NCBI GenBank assembly: GCA_002774425.1
Contig: PEYJ01000026.1
Coordinates: forward strand, 1 to 36,570
Length of the DNA stretch: 36,570 bases
From: Parcubacteria group bacterium CG08_land_8_20_14_0_20_48_21
GTDB lineage: Bacteria > Patescibacteriota > Patescibacteriia > UBA1544
Direction of reading: 5' to 3'
Shown: positions 8,980 through 18,488 of the stretch, in pieces
Layout: each line of letters starts with the position of its first letter
Numbering within the stretch: position 1 is the stretch's first letter
The notes under the pieces: generated by a model
What the model saw: only the letters and a program-made list of their open reading frames with translations
Databases searched by the model: none
Told to the model about the DNA's origin: nothing
Made by a program: the position numbers and the translations under genes

Positions 8980-10656
8980 ATGTTTTTATTTGCACAGATT
9001 GTGAAAAACATTAAAAAAGCAGGGGTTTACGTTCTACTCTTTGCAGTGGTTTTTGTGCATTGTGCTCCTGGAGCCAAGGGTGCGGCAATATTTAATCCCG
9101 ACTATCTCTTAGCTGATGCTGAATTAACCGATACACTGTCCTTTCCGACCCCTGACCATGTACAAGCGTTTCTCTACGCCCGCCATAGCCCCCTCGCCTC
9201 GTACACCGAATCCATACATACGGATAATCTCTTTACCCTGATTGACGGCACCGCAACATTATTGAACGCGCAACGCGCGCTTCCCGCGAATGAACGGAGC
9301 GTTTCGCCGGTTCAAATTTTACAAAGCGCGTTTTTGCCTGATTATCCCGCACTCTACGGTGTTACCACCGATGAGCTTGCACTGGGCACCATAGCGGAAT
9401 TGCTCCGCGGTCCGAAAATAACCGCCGCGCAGCTGATATGGGAAGCCGGACAATACTACGGTATTTCACCAAAATTTCTGATTACCTTACTCCAAAAAGA
9501 ACAGAGCTTGGTGACCAGCGCAACGCTGACCACCGAACAGCTTGATTGGGCGATGGGCGCCGGAGCGTGTGATAGCTGTGATAAAACTGATGCAAAACGC
9601 CGTTTGGTGTACGCGGGTTTCTCAAAACAAATTGCGTGGGCGGCGCAAAAATATCATGAGTATCTGCAGGATATTGCCACGAAAGGCGCAACCATATCCG
9701 GCTGGGCTCCCGGCATCACCAAGACCACCGTTGATGGCATTACGGTAACGCCGGTAAATAGCGCCACGGCCGCACTGTATACGTATAATCCCTGGGTAGG
9801 AAAATACGGCGGAGGATCCGCGCGCTGGGGAGGTAATTCGCTGTTGTGGAAGCGATGGCAGGAATGGTTTCAAACGAGCTATCCTGACGGAAGTTTATTG
9901 CAGATTGCCGGTGAGCCTGGCGTATGGTATCTCTCGGGAAATGCAGTGCATCCGATTGCGTCAAAATCCGTACTGCTCTCAAGGTTTGGCGCGCGAGCGG
10001 AAAGAAGAATTCTGCAAGTTTCAGCAAACGATCTCACCCAATATCCCATAGGCGCGGCGCTTAAATTTCCCAATTATGCGGTAGTGGCAACCGGCCAGGG
10101 AGATAAATATTTACTGGTGGACGGCATGCGCAGAAAGTTCGCCGATGACGAAGCATTTCGTTCAATCGGCATCAATCCGGAAGAATTGGAAACGGTAACG
10201 CTTGAAGATATTGCCGGTTACGCTTCCGGCATACCGATAACCGGCGCATCCGTTTATCCGACAGGCATGCTGCTGCAGCATACGACGAGCGGCGGCGTGT
10301 ACTTTGTGCAGGACGGCATTAAACATCCGATTTGGTCACGGGATTTACTTGCGCTGCATTTTGAAGGAAAGTCCATTCTGCCCGCATCCCCCGAAGACCT
10401 GTCGGGCTATCCGGACGGCATGCCGGTAACTTTTCCTGATGGCGTACTCGTTAAATCAACCGATTCTCCGGTCGTCTACGTTATCTCCAATGGTTTGAAA
10501 CGGCCCATTGATACCGAAGATACGTTTTTAGGGCTTGGTTACCAATGGAGTAACGTCATTGTTGCACACACCCGCGTGCTTGATTTGCACCCGACGGGAG
10601 ATGTGGTGACTTTGCAAAAAGATGAAATTACTCTCGCGATAACTAGCAACCCATAA
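8980..10656 (+). CDS. Secreted protein with a putative lysozyme-like N-terminal region and four C-terminal ~60-aa repeats
   Basis: Signal peptide; QLIWEAGQYYGISPKFLITLLQKEQSLV...DWAMGAGACDSCDKTDAKRRLVYAGFSKQIAWAAQKY...YTYNPWVGKYGGGSARWGGNSLLWKRWQEWF, then the repeats. Confidence 0.7.
   Translation: MFLFAQIVKNIKKAGVYVLLFAVVFVHCAPGAKGAAIFNPDYLLADAELTDTLSFPTPDHVQAFLYARHSPLASYTESIHTDNLFTLIDGTATLLNAQRALPANERSVSPVQILQSAFLPDYPALYGVTTDELALGTIAELLRGPKITAAQLIWEAGQYYGISPKFLITLLQKEQSLVTSATLTTEQLDWAMGAGACDSCDKTDAKRRLVYAGFSKQIAWAAQKYHEYLQDIATKGATISGWAPGITKTTVDGITVTPVNSATAALYTYNPWVGKYGGGSARWGGNSLLWKRWQEWFQTSYPDGSLLQIAGEPGVWYLSGNAVHPIASKSVLLSRFGARAERRILQVSANDLTQYPIGAALKFPNYAVVATGQGDKYLLVDGMRRKFADDEAFRSIGINPEELETVTLEDIAGYASGIPITGASVYPTGMLLQHTTSGGVYFVQDGIKHPIWSRDLLALHFEGKSILPASPEDLSGYPDGMPVTFPDGVLVKSTDSPVVYVISNGLKRPIDTEDTFLGLGYQWSNVIVAHTRVLDLHPTGDVVTLQKDEITLAITSNP
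9880..10605 (+). repeat. Region encoding four degenerate ~60-aa repeats (YPDG-hLh...VYhh..GhhRPI...)
   Basis: Repeat starts: YPDGSLLQIAGEPGVWYLSGNAVHPI; FPNYAVVATGQGDKYLLVDGMRRKF; YPTGMLLQHTTSGGVYFVQDGIKHPI; FPDGVLVKSTDSPVVYVISNGLKRPI. Confidence 0.75.
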
Positions 10657-10711
10657 CTCTGCTGCAACAAAAAAAATGTTGTAAGTCTTTGGTTGTGCGT
10701 TGTGCGTTGAC

Positions 10712-11515
10712 ATGCCTTTTGTTTTTACCGCACTGGTACCCCATGCACCTGCTTCACTTGATTCTCTTGCCGGTACACAAGTTGCATTACTCAAAAAAAC
10801 ACGGGAAGCCATGACGAAACTTTCCTTTGAAATCTACGCTGCAAAGCCGGATGTGCTCTTAGTGCTCTCACCGCACGGTAAAATTCTTGAAGATGCGGTG
10901 AGTATCAATACCGCGCCTGAATTTGAGGGAAATCTTGAAACATTCGGCGATCATGGCACGAGATGCGTCTACCCCGGCGCAGTCGGTTTTGCGCATCAAA
11001 TTAAGGAACCTTTGGAAACGCGGTACCACATCGCACTCATTCATGAACCCGTACTGGACTATGGGACGACCATACCCCTGTTACATCTCTTGCGCGATAA
11101 TCGCATACCGCTCGTACCCATCTATCCTTCGCTCCGTTCATTGGATGAACATTTTGCAATCGGCACAGAGCTTCAGGAAACGATTCTCAAAACCAATAAG
11201 CGCATTGCTATCGTCGTAACGGGCGATCTTGCGCACCATCATCACGCAGATGCGCAAAAGAAAAAACGTAAAGGAGAAACATCGGAAGCGGCGCGGCTTT
11301 TTGACACGCGCATACAGGCGTTGCTGGTAAAGCGCGATAGTGAGGCGCTGCTCGCGATTCCCGGGGAGGAAATGGTTGCTTCGGGTTCTTGCTTGTTTCG
11401 TCCCCTGGCTCTTTTTTTGGGTATCGTGCGGCATATAAATTTTACGGTTGAAACCCTTGCTTATGAAATTGCGCAGGATGTAGGCTATGTGACGATGTAT
11501 TTTCAACTGTTGTGA
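10712..11515 (+). CDS. Class III extradiol dioxygenase subunit B-like (LigB/AMMECR1-associated) domain protein
   Basis: VPHAPASLDSLAG, LVLSPHGKI, FGDHGT, VTGDLAHHHH. ATG at 10712 preferred over the ORF-track 10700 start. Confidence 0.65.
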   Translation: MPFVFTALVPHAPASLDSLAGTQVALLKKTREAMTKLSFEIYAAKPDVLLVLSPHGKILEDAVSINTAPEFEGNLETFGDHGTRCVYPGAVGFAHQIKEPLETRYHIALIHEPVLDYGTTIPLLHLLRDNRIPLVPIYPSLRSLDEHFAIGTELQETILKTNKRIAIVVTGDLAHHHHADAQKKKRKGETSEAARLFDTRIQALLVKRDSEALLAIPGEEMVASGSCLFRPLALFLGIVRHINFTVETLAYEIAQDVGYVTMYFQLL

Positions 11516-13383
11516 CCATGTACGCTTCACTCATTCCGTTGAGAAAACTTCCCGCATCGCTCGTGAGCACGTTCACGTATAACGTCCCCAAAGAACTTGA
11601 GGGGCGTTTGTGTCTTGGGCAGCTCGTGGAAGCTCCTTTCCGCGCGACGCAGCTTCCCATGGTGGTTTGGGAACTTTCTCATGCGTTGCCCGATACGCCT
11701 CGCCAAGAGTTGAAATCAGTATCCCGCGTGCTCACGTTGCACCCCATACTTACGGTCGCGCAGCACACCTTAGTGCAGTGGATGCGTGAAACGTACGCGG
11801 TGCATGAGGCAACGTTGCTCAAACGCATACTCCCCGAGCTCACGAAGCACACGGTTGGGGATTATGCACAGGCGCGAACATTGACGCGCACATACCCGAC
11901 CGCATCTCCCTTCGTAAAATCGGTGTTTGTGCAAGCGCCATCAGCGCCTTTTCTCTCCCCACGACTTGATGCCATGTTACAAGAAACAGCGCGCGGCGAC
12001 CATAGCGCGCTCCTGCTCGTTCCCAATCTTTTTGCGCTTGCCGCGCTTGAGGATGAATTGCGGCACCGCGGATACCACTATCTCGTCGTGCACGGTGATC
12101 TCTCACCAACCGCGTACCGCGCGCTCTATGCGGCGGTCACCCTACAAGAGTCGCGAATCGTTATCGGCACACGCAAAGCGCTTTTTTTGCCTTACGGAAA
12201 TTTACGCGCGGTGATACAGTTTTGCGCAAATGACCCTTCGTATAAACAGTGGGATATGAAACCCCGCTACCGCACGCGTGATGTGGCACAAAAACTCTGT
12301 GCGCTGCATGGGAGTATGTTTGTTCGCCAGGATGTCTATCCGGGCGTTGAAGATATTCCGCTCATGAAAAATGGACAGCAGGATATTATCGCACAAACGT
12401 ATCAGTGGAAACCCCTGCGCGTTGTCAGCCAGGCTGCGGGAAAGCGTGACACCATACCGGAGGCGATACTCCATGCAATTGACCAGACGCTTGCGCAAGG
12501 CAGACAGGCAATGCTCATTTCGTATGGTACCGATCACGGGTCCGTGCTCGTCTGTAAAGATTGCGGTTGGAAGCCCCTGTGCCCTGCGTGCGATGCCGTG
12601 CTGTTTGTAGCGAAGGGTAGCACGCTCGCCTGCCGTTGGTGTACCCATCAGAGAGCGGTTCCTGTTGTTTGCGCGACGTGCAAAAGCGCGCATCTTGTTG
12701 AACGCATGCCCAAGGCAACAAACTTTCTGCGAGACCTTCGGCGGCGCTTTCCCCTGGCACGTATTGCGGCTGGAGAGACAGATCAAGTGATGACCTATGC
12801 AACAAGTACAAAATTATTCAAAGATTGGAAGAGGGGCTTGTTGGATATACTCGTAGGAGGGCCGCATCTGGCATACGGTTGGTTGTTGCCCCAAACCGCA
12901 TTTTGCAGTATACTCTCGTTTGAATCCTTGCTCGGCCAGCCCGGCTACCAGTCCCGAGAACATGCCTTTTTCTTTGTGGAACGTTTGCGTTCAATTGGCA
13001 AAGAGCTATCTCTCGTCGCGCGTAATCCGGAACATGAGTTGTTTCAGTATCTTGGAGAAGGCGGTCACAAAATCTTTTTTACGAAAGAGCTGAACGAAAG
13101 AAAGGAGTTAGGATATCCGCCGTATACAAAACTTTTGTCCTGTACGACGCGTGCCATACGGGAAAGCGTCGTAACCGAACGGCTTGCGGCTCTGGCACAT
13201 GCCCTTGACGCGAGCCTGAAAGACAGAAGCGCGCATCGCTATGTAACGCATGCTCCCTACGTAAAAAAAAGATCCATGTATTTTGGAACGCTCACCATAA
13301 AGTACGCCGAAACATTTGTATTACCTCGCATGCTCTATGGCGAAGAGTGGGTCGTAGATCCGTATCCGGAAAATATTTTATGA
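11512..13383 (+). CDS. priA: PriA-like primosomal protein N' with degenerate helicase motifs
   Basis: PriA-like segments: SALLLVPN...VVHGDLS...RIVIGTRKALFLPYGNL...SYKQWDMKPRYRTRDVA; CKDC/CPAC/CRWC/CATC zinc sites; ERKELGYPPYTKL. It lies directly upstream of def-fmt, as priA commonly does. Confidence 0.85.
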   Translation: MTMYASLIPLRKLPASLVSTFTYNVPKELEGRLCLGQLVEAPFRATQLPMVVWELSHALPDTPRQELKSVSRVLTLHPILTVAQHTLVQWMRETYAVHEATLLKRILPELTKHTVGDYAQARTLTRTYPTASPFVKSVFVQAPSAPFLSPRLDAMLQETARGDHSALLLVPNLFALAALEDELRHRGYHYLVVHGDLSPTAYRALYAAVTLQESRIVIGTRKALFLPYGNLRAVIQFCANDPSYKQWDMKPRYRTRDVAQKLCALHGSMFVRQDVYPGVEDIPLMKNGQQDIIAQTYQWKPLRVVSQAAGKRDTIPEAILHAIDQTLAQGRQAMLISYGTDHGSVLVCKDCGWKPLCPACDAVLFVAKGSTLACRWCTHQRAVPVVCATCKSAHLVERMPKATNFLRDLRRRFPLARIAAGETDQVMTYATSTKLFKDWKRGLLDILVGGPHLAYGWLLPQTAFCSILSFESLLGQPGYQSREHAFFFVERLRSIGKELSLVARNPEHELFQYLGEGGHKIFFTKELNERKELGYPPYTKLLSCTTRAIRESVVTERLAALAHALDASLKDRSAHRYVTHAPYVKKRSMYFGTLTIKYAETFVLPRMLYGEEWVVDPYPENIL

Positions 13384-13422
13384 CGGTATAACTCATGCAC
13401 CGCATGCGGTACCTCGCTCCGT

Positions 13423-13908
13423 ATGATCAGAAAAATAATTACCAAAGACATTCCCGGTATTCGGGAAAAATCAAAAGAACTCCCTAAAGAATTTTTATCT
13501 ACAACTGCTTTTCAGCGGCTGCTTGTGGATATGGAAGAAACCATGTATGCAACGGACGGTGTCGGTATAGCCGCTTCCCAGATTGGAGAAAATATCCGCG
13601 TAGCGCTCGTGACCGATGAGCGGAAAAAATTATTTCTCATCAACCCGAAGATCATTTGGTCCTCTTGGAGAAAAGTATGGGGTGAAGAGGGGTGTTTGTC
13701 GGTTCCTGGTCTATTTGGCATGGTACGCCGCGCTTCCAGCATTCGGGTAACCGCATTGAATACGGAAGGTGCGGATCATACGTTTGACGCGAAAGGGTTT
13801 TTTGCGCGCGTGATTCAGCATGAATTGGATCATTTGGACGGCATACTTTTCATTGATCGTGCAAAAGACTTGCACGAAGTGAAGGAATCTCACGACCATG
13901 CGCTCTAA
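13423..13908 (+). CDS. def: Peptide deformylase
   Basis: Motifs GIAASQIG, EGCLSVPG, QHELDHLDGILFIDR. Confidence 0.95.
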   Translation: MIRKIITKDIPGIREKSKELPKEFLSTTAFQRLLVDMEETMYATDGVGIAASQIGENIRVALVTDERKKLFLINPKIIWSSWRKVWGEEGCLSVPGLFGMVRRASSIRVTALNTEGADHTFDAKGFFARVIQHELDHLDGILFIDRAKDLHEVKESHDHAL

Positions 13909-14884
13909 TATGCAGCCCACGCGCGTCATATTTTTTGGCACAGGAAACTTTGCGGTTTCCTCTTTGCGCTATATGGCGAAAGATACGCGGTACGACGTTA
14001 TGCTGGTGGTAACCCAACCGGACCGTCCCCAAGGAAGAAAACAAGAGTATATTCCCTCTCCGGTTAAACAAGCAGCACTGCGACTCGGGTTGGAGGTGTG
14101 GCAACCGGAAAGCATAAAAGAAGCAATAGCTCTTGCGCGCATACGGTCATACCAACCCGATGTCATGGTGCTGGCTTCCTATGGTAAAATTTTATCTCAA
14201 GAGATTTTAGACATTGCGCCTCATGGCATACTGAACCTCCATGGTTCACTCTTACCGCAATTGCGCGGCGCATCACCCATACAGACGGCTATTGCGCAGG
14301 GTTACCAAGAAACCGGTGTGACGCTCATGGTAATGGATAATAAAATGGATCATGGTCCCTTATTGGCACAGCAGGCGCTAACGTTAACGGGGAAAGAAAC
14401 CACGCCTGAACTGGAGACGCTGCTTGCTGATATTGGAGCGGAACTTTTACGAAAGCATTTGCAAAACTATCTTGACGGTACGTTGGCAGCACAAGAACAA
14501 CGTCACCACGCGGCAACTTTTTGCCAACGCATTAAAAAGGAAGATGGGATTATTGACTGGGAAAAAAGCGCGGTTGACCTTGAACGGCATCTGCGCGCCT
14601 ACACCCCCTGGCCGGGAAGCTACACGTATTGGAAGGGTAAAAAATTGACTCTCCATAAAGCGTTGGTTTCGCACGAGCAATCCCCTCTTTCCCCGGGTAC
14701 GGTGTATGCAATGCCATCCCCGAGTAGCCGGGGATCTCTTGCAAAAATAGCCATCTCCTGCGGAAAAGGGTCTCTTGTTGTTGAAGAAGTGCAGCTGGAA
14801 GGAAAAAAACTTTTACCCATTGAAGCATTTATGCGCGGATGCCCGAAATTTGTTGGCGGGATTTTGTTAAGAGCGCCACAGTGA
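13898..14884 (+). CDS. fmt: Methionyl-tRNA formyltransferase
   Basis: LNLHGSLLPQLRGASPIQTAI, TGVTLMVMDNKMDHGPLL; overlaps the def 3' end. ATG at 13910 is an alternative start. Confidence 0.95.
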   Translation: MRSNMQPTRVIFFGTGNFAVSSLRYMAKDTRYDVMLVVTQPDRPQGRKQEYIPSPVKQAALRLGLEVWQPESIKEAIALARIRSYQPDVMVLASYGKILSQEILDIAPHGILNLHGSLLPQLRGASPIQTAIAQGYQETGVTLMVMDNKMDHGPLLAQQALTLTGKETTPELETLLADIGAELLRKHLQNYLDGTLAAQEQRHHAATFCQRIKKEDGIIDWEKSAVDLERHLRAYTPWPGSYTYWKGKKLTLHKALVSHEQSPLSPGTVYAMPSPSSRGSLAKIAISCGKGSLVVEEVQLEGKKLLPIEAFMRGCPKFVGGILLRAPQ

Positions 14885-16358
14885 AAAGTAACAGAAGTCC
14901 GATGCCAAGCGGGTGGTTGAGATACGGGCTAAACGCATGAGTTGTGGCAAGAGCGATCATGCCTATCCCAAAGCCAAATAACCTTGCGTCAGCACGTGTA
15001 TGATAAAATGGCGGTGGTGGTGTCCTCAAGCAGCTTGTCCACTCCCTCCCTAACGTCCACAACAGCCACAAGAGCGCCAATATACCGATAAGCCCCATTT
15101 TGAGCCACATGTCCAAATATCCCCACTCAACCGCGCTTGTGGTGTAGAGACCGTCCGGGTGGGTAGCAAGTATACGGGGATCCTGCGAGATATACGTCAC
15201 CGTTGCACCAAACCCCTGCCCCCTAATGGGTGCTTTTTTTATTTCGCCAAGCAATGGCTTGAGAAGCGCCCACCGGCTCCCTACCCCCGCTTCTCCCGAA
15301 AACGTTGCCGCACGCTGTGCAAGTACGGACAGATCAAAAGATCCGCTACCCAATTTTGGCAAGGGTACGACTGCTACGCTCCACGCCAAAAACACACCAA
15401 GAACTCCCGCAACCATGCTCACGCTAAAAAATTTTACCGCTTGCACAACATACGTCTTGCGATGTCGTATATTGGGAAAGAGAGGCAACAGAAAGATAAA
15501 AAATAATCCCGCGATACTCCCCACCCAAAAAGATCGGGATCCGCTGGCAAAAAGCGATGCGGTAAAGAGCGAAGCAAGCAACCACAAGGTGAGTGTTTTT
15601 TGGGATTCTCTTCTATGAAGCAGGAGTGCCAGCACGATAAACAGCCCAACGAGATGGAAGATTTGGCTCTGCAGAAAAATGCGACTCATACCCCCAAGAA
15701 GCTGGGTAATTTCCCCTACGCCGGTCATGCGAACCCATCGGTAAACCGGTTCCCACCAATACCAAAGAGGATGGGAAAACCAAAGCACCAACCACAGCGT
15801 CTTCAAAGAGAGTATGACCGTTGCAGCGCAAGCAACTTCAATGAGCCGCGCGAAGAAGTTGTGCCGAATATATACGGCAAGTAGCGGCAAGAGCAGCGTG
15901 CCGTAGGCATAGCTGTTCACATCAAAAAAAATGTCGGCAAACGCATGCCGCAGCAGTATTCCTCGCGCAATGCCCATACCAATCACCACAGCGAAAAATC
16001 CATACGCCTTGCCAAGAGGTGTGGCAAAAAATCGCATAAGACGTATGCGCTGCTCCCGGTACAATAGAAAATGTCCGAACCACACCGCCATGACGATAAG
16101 ATAAATCCCCATGCGCAAAGAAAGATTAACGCCTCCCAAAGGTAAAACCAGTAGGTATCCTTTGGATCCAACCATAAGTTCCGCAAACGCCGCGTATAAG
16201 CCGATTTCCAGCCGCCACAGCGTCCCCCCAAGTATAGTCAACAGCACGATACCATACGCAATGGCGCCAAAAACAGGAATAAGATAACTGAAAAAAGATA
16301 CGAGTTCCATGAGCAGCAAGAGAGCTGCCGTAAGGCGAAATGCGGAGGTGGAGCACAT
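14829..16358 (-). CDS. O-antigen ligase/polymerase-like polytopic membrane protein
   Basis: About 12 hydrophobic segments; GSRSFWVGSIAG and the periplasmic-loop region GVGSRWALLKPLLGEIKKAPIRGQGFGATVTY are typical of O-antigen ligase-family proteins. Confidence 0.8.
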   Translation of the reverse strand: MCSTSAFRLTAALLLLMELVSFFSYLIPVFGAIAYGIVLLTILGGTLWRLEIGLYAAFAELMVGSKGYLLVLPLGGVNLSLRMGIYLIVMAVWFGHFLLYREQRIRLMRFFATPLGKAYGFFAVVIGMGIARGILLRHAFADIFFDVNSYAYGTLLLPLLAVYIRHNFFARLIEVACAATVILSLKTLWLVLWFSHPLWYWWEPVYRWVRMTGVGEITQLLGGMSRIFLQSQIFHLVGLFIVLALLLHRRESQKTLTLWLLASLFTASLFASGSRSFWVGSIAGLFFIFLLPLFPNIRHRKTYVVQAVKFFSVSMVAGVLGVFLAWSVAVVPLPKLGSGSFDLSVLAQRAATFSGEAGVGSRWALLKPLLGEIKKAPIRGQGFGATVTYISQDPRILATHPDGLYTTSAVEWGYLDMWLKMGLIGILALLWLLWTLGREWTSCLRTPPPPFYHTRADARLFGFGIGMIALATTHAFSPYLNHPLGIGLLLLFTVALLTKSRQQISGIRA

Positions 16359-16362
16359 AGGT

Positions 16363-17250
16363 TTAGAGTTCTTTTTTTCGGTGAAGCGGTTGCACGTATT
16401 CCGCCAACTGTACTACTCCGGCGAGCAGTACAGTTAACTTTGCAAGCATGAAGAGTAAGGGGTAGGTATATGGGGAGAGGTGTTTTTTTGCATAGCGTAG
16501 CAGGCTCGCATTAAACCAGTGTTGCTTGGTAACCGAAAGCTGCTGCTTAAAGCTCTCCCCTTTAATATGCATGATCCGTGCTGCTGGAGTAAACCAGATT
16601 TCAAAACCGGCGTTGCGCGCGCGCTTGCACCAGTCCGCTTCTTCAAACCAGATCCAAAATCCCTCATCCAGCAGACCAATCACTTCTATCACTGCTCGCC
16701 GTATGAAGAGTGCGGCACCCATTACCTGATCAACTTCCTGTTCGTGCGCATGGTCAAAATCAAGCTGATAGTAATCTTTAATGATTTTTGGACGCCATAG
16801 GTGGTGCAATTTGAGGAGGGTCAACCCTAATGCGGAAAAAGTGGGAAAGTTACGCGTTGAGGGCTGTATACTGCCATCGGGGTTGAGGAGCTGCGGTCCG
16901 GCAATACCGGCACGAGGGTGCGCATCCATCCAAGAAACCATTTTTTGAAGCGCGTTGTCCCGTATTTCCGTGTCGGGGTTGAGCAATACGATATAACGCC
17001 CCCTTGCTTCTCGCAGCGCCCGGTTGTTCGCTTTTGCGAAACCCAGATTATCCGTATTCGCAAAGAGCCACGCGCGCGGAAAAAGCCGTTGTACCATTTC
17101 TGCCGATCCATCGCGGGAAGCATTGTCCACGACAAATATTTCAAAAGTTATGCCTTTGGTTTCCCTATAGACGCTCTCAAGAGTTTGGCGCAGAAGCTCT
17201 TGTACGTTCCATGATACGATAGCGATGGACAGGTCAAATTTATCTGACAT
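16363..17250 (-). CDS. Glycosyltransferase family 2 (rhamnosyltransferase-like)
   Basis: IAIVSWNVQELLRQTLESV, FVVDNASRDGSAEMV, NTDNLGFAKANNRALREARGRYIVLLNPDTEI. Confidence 0.93.
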   Translation of the reverse strand: MSDKFDLSIAIVSWNVQELLRQTLESVYRETKGITFEIFVVDNASRDGSAEMVQRLFPRAWLFANTDNLGFAKANNRALREARGRYIVLLNPDTEIRDNALQKMVSWMDAHPRAGIAGPQLLNPDGSIQPSTRNFPTFSALGLTLLKLHHLWRPKIIKDYYQLDFDHAHEQEVDQVMGAALFIRRAVIEVIGLLDEGFWIWFEEADWCKRARNAGFEIWFTPAARIMHIKGESFKQQLSVTKQHWFNASLLRYAKKHLSPYTYPLLFMLAKLTVLLAGVVQLAEYVQPLHRKKEL

Positions 17251-17267
17251 AGAGGATCATGTATGAT

Positions 17268-18488
17268 TTACTGCAATGATGTGATGACGTGGCGCATTTT
17301 GGAGAACCGCGTTGCCCAAGAAAGTTGTTCCAGCATCTCTTGTGGAAAGGATGGTAAGGTCCCTTGGTGAATGCTCCGGGCAATATATGCGGCAAATTCA
17401 TGCGCGGTGTTTGCTTGGTGTACGTACGGTAGCAGTACGGGATCAAGTGAAGCTAAACGGGTTGTAACCATAGGCAAACCCGCCGCGGCGTAGTCATACA
17501 GTTTCATGGGATCCATGGACTCCATGAGGGGAGTCCGCCGATGCGGCATGACGCCGACATCCGCGTGCATAAAGTAGTCGGGAAGATAGGGCTTTTTCCC
17601 AAGAAAATAAACATTTGCCAGCGGTTGCAAGCGCGCGACAATGTCTTTACGGATATCTTTCCATACGTCCCCTATATACATAAATGATACTGACGGAAGT
17701 TCCTTTGCAAGCTTTTCAGCGAGTTCCGTATCAAAACGTGACTGTAGGGTTCCCACATAGATGGCGCGGGGTCTTGGGATGTTGCGTAAAAATCCAGGTT
17801 CAGGAAAAACCCCCTTAAAGAGATGCGTATCTACGCCGTTCGGTATGGTGCAGACATTTTTCGTCCTTCCGCGACAAGCAAAAAAACGCTCCATAAACGG
17901 CGAAACAGTAAAAATAGCATCAGCATGCCGCGCGATGACTTGATACCCCTTCTCAAGCTGTTTTTTGTATTTGTAGAGGCTGGGATGTGCCGTCCAATCA
18001 TCAACTGCGTCAAAAATACGCGTATGCGCGGGAAATGTATGAAAAAGCTCTCCCGGCAATGGATTGTACGACCACAGCAGACCGGGCGTATAACCTGAAG
18101 AAAACAGGAGTTTTTTTGATGCTGCGGCGTAAATGGCTGGCGCAATTGAGGGTGCGATACTGGAAAGGATATATACGGGCGCCCATCGGCTGCCAAATAT
18201 ATTCGTCGTATCTCTGAATAGGTATGTGTGGCCGCCGATCTGGCGTTCGTATGCTGCAAACGACCGGTGATGTGCAATGCTCTCCAGTGCGGTGCGTGCC
18301 GACCGCCGCAAGTTTTGCGGGGTAAAATCAACAAGGTACAACTTGGCATTTGGATAGGTTTTTGCCAATTCGCGCACGATAAAAAAATTGCGATTCCGTA
18401 TGCCCTGCACCCAGTCGGTAAAGGGCGACATATTGTATACCACGATGTTGGCGTTTTTTTCAAAGGCAAGATCGTTCATGTTATGCAT
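17268..18488 (-). CDS. Glycosyltransferase family 1/GT4-like
   Basis: FTVSPFMERFF...CTIPNGVDTHLF...YVGTLQSRFDTELAEKLA...GVMPHRRTPLMESMDPMKLYDYAAAGLPMVTT. Confidence 0.9.
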   Translation of the reverse strand: MHNMNDLAFEKNANIVVYNMSPFTDWVQGIRNRNFFIVRELAKTYPNAKLYLVDFTPQNLRRSARTALESIAHHRSFAAYERQIGGHTYLFRDTTNIFGSRWAPVYILSSIAPSIAPAIYAAASKKLLFSSGYTPGLLWSYNPLPGELFHTFPAHTRIFDAVDDWTAHPSLYKYKKQLEKGYQVIARHADAIFTVSPFMERFFACRGRTKNVCTIPNGVDTHLFKGVFPEPGFLRNIPRPRAIYVGTLQSRFDTELAEKLAKELPSVSFMYIGDVWKDIRKDIVARLQPLANVYFLGKKPYLPDYFMHADVGVMPHRRTPLMESMDPMKLYDYAAAGLPMVTTRLASLDPVLLPYVHQANTAHEFAAYIARSIHQGTLPSFPQEMLEQLSWATRFSKMRHVITSLQ

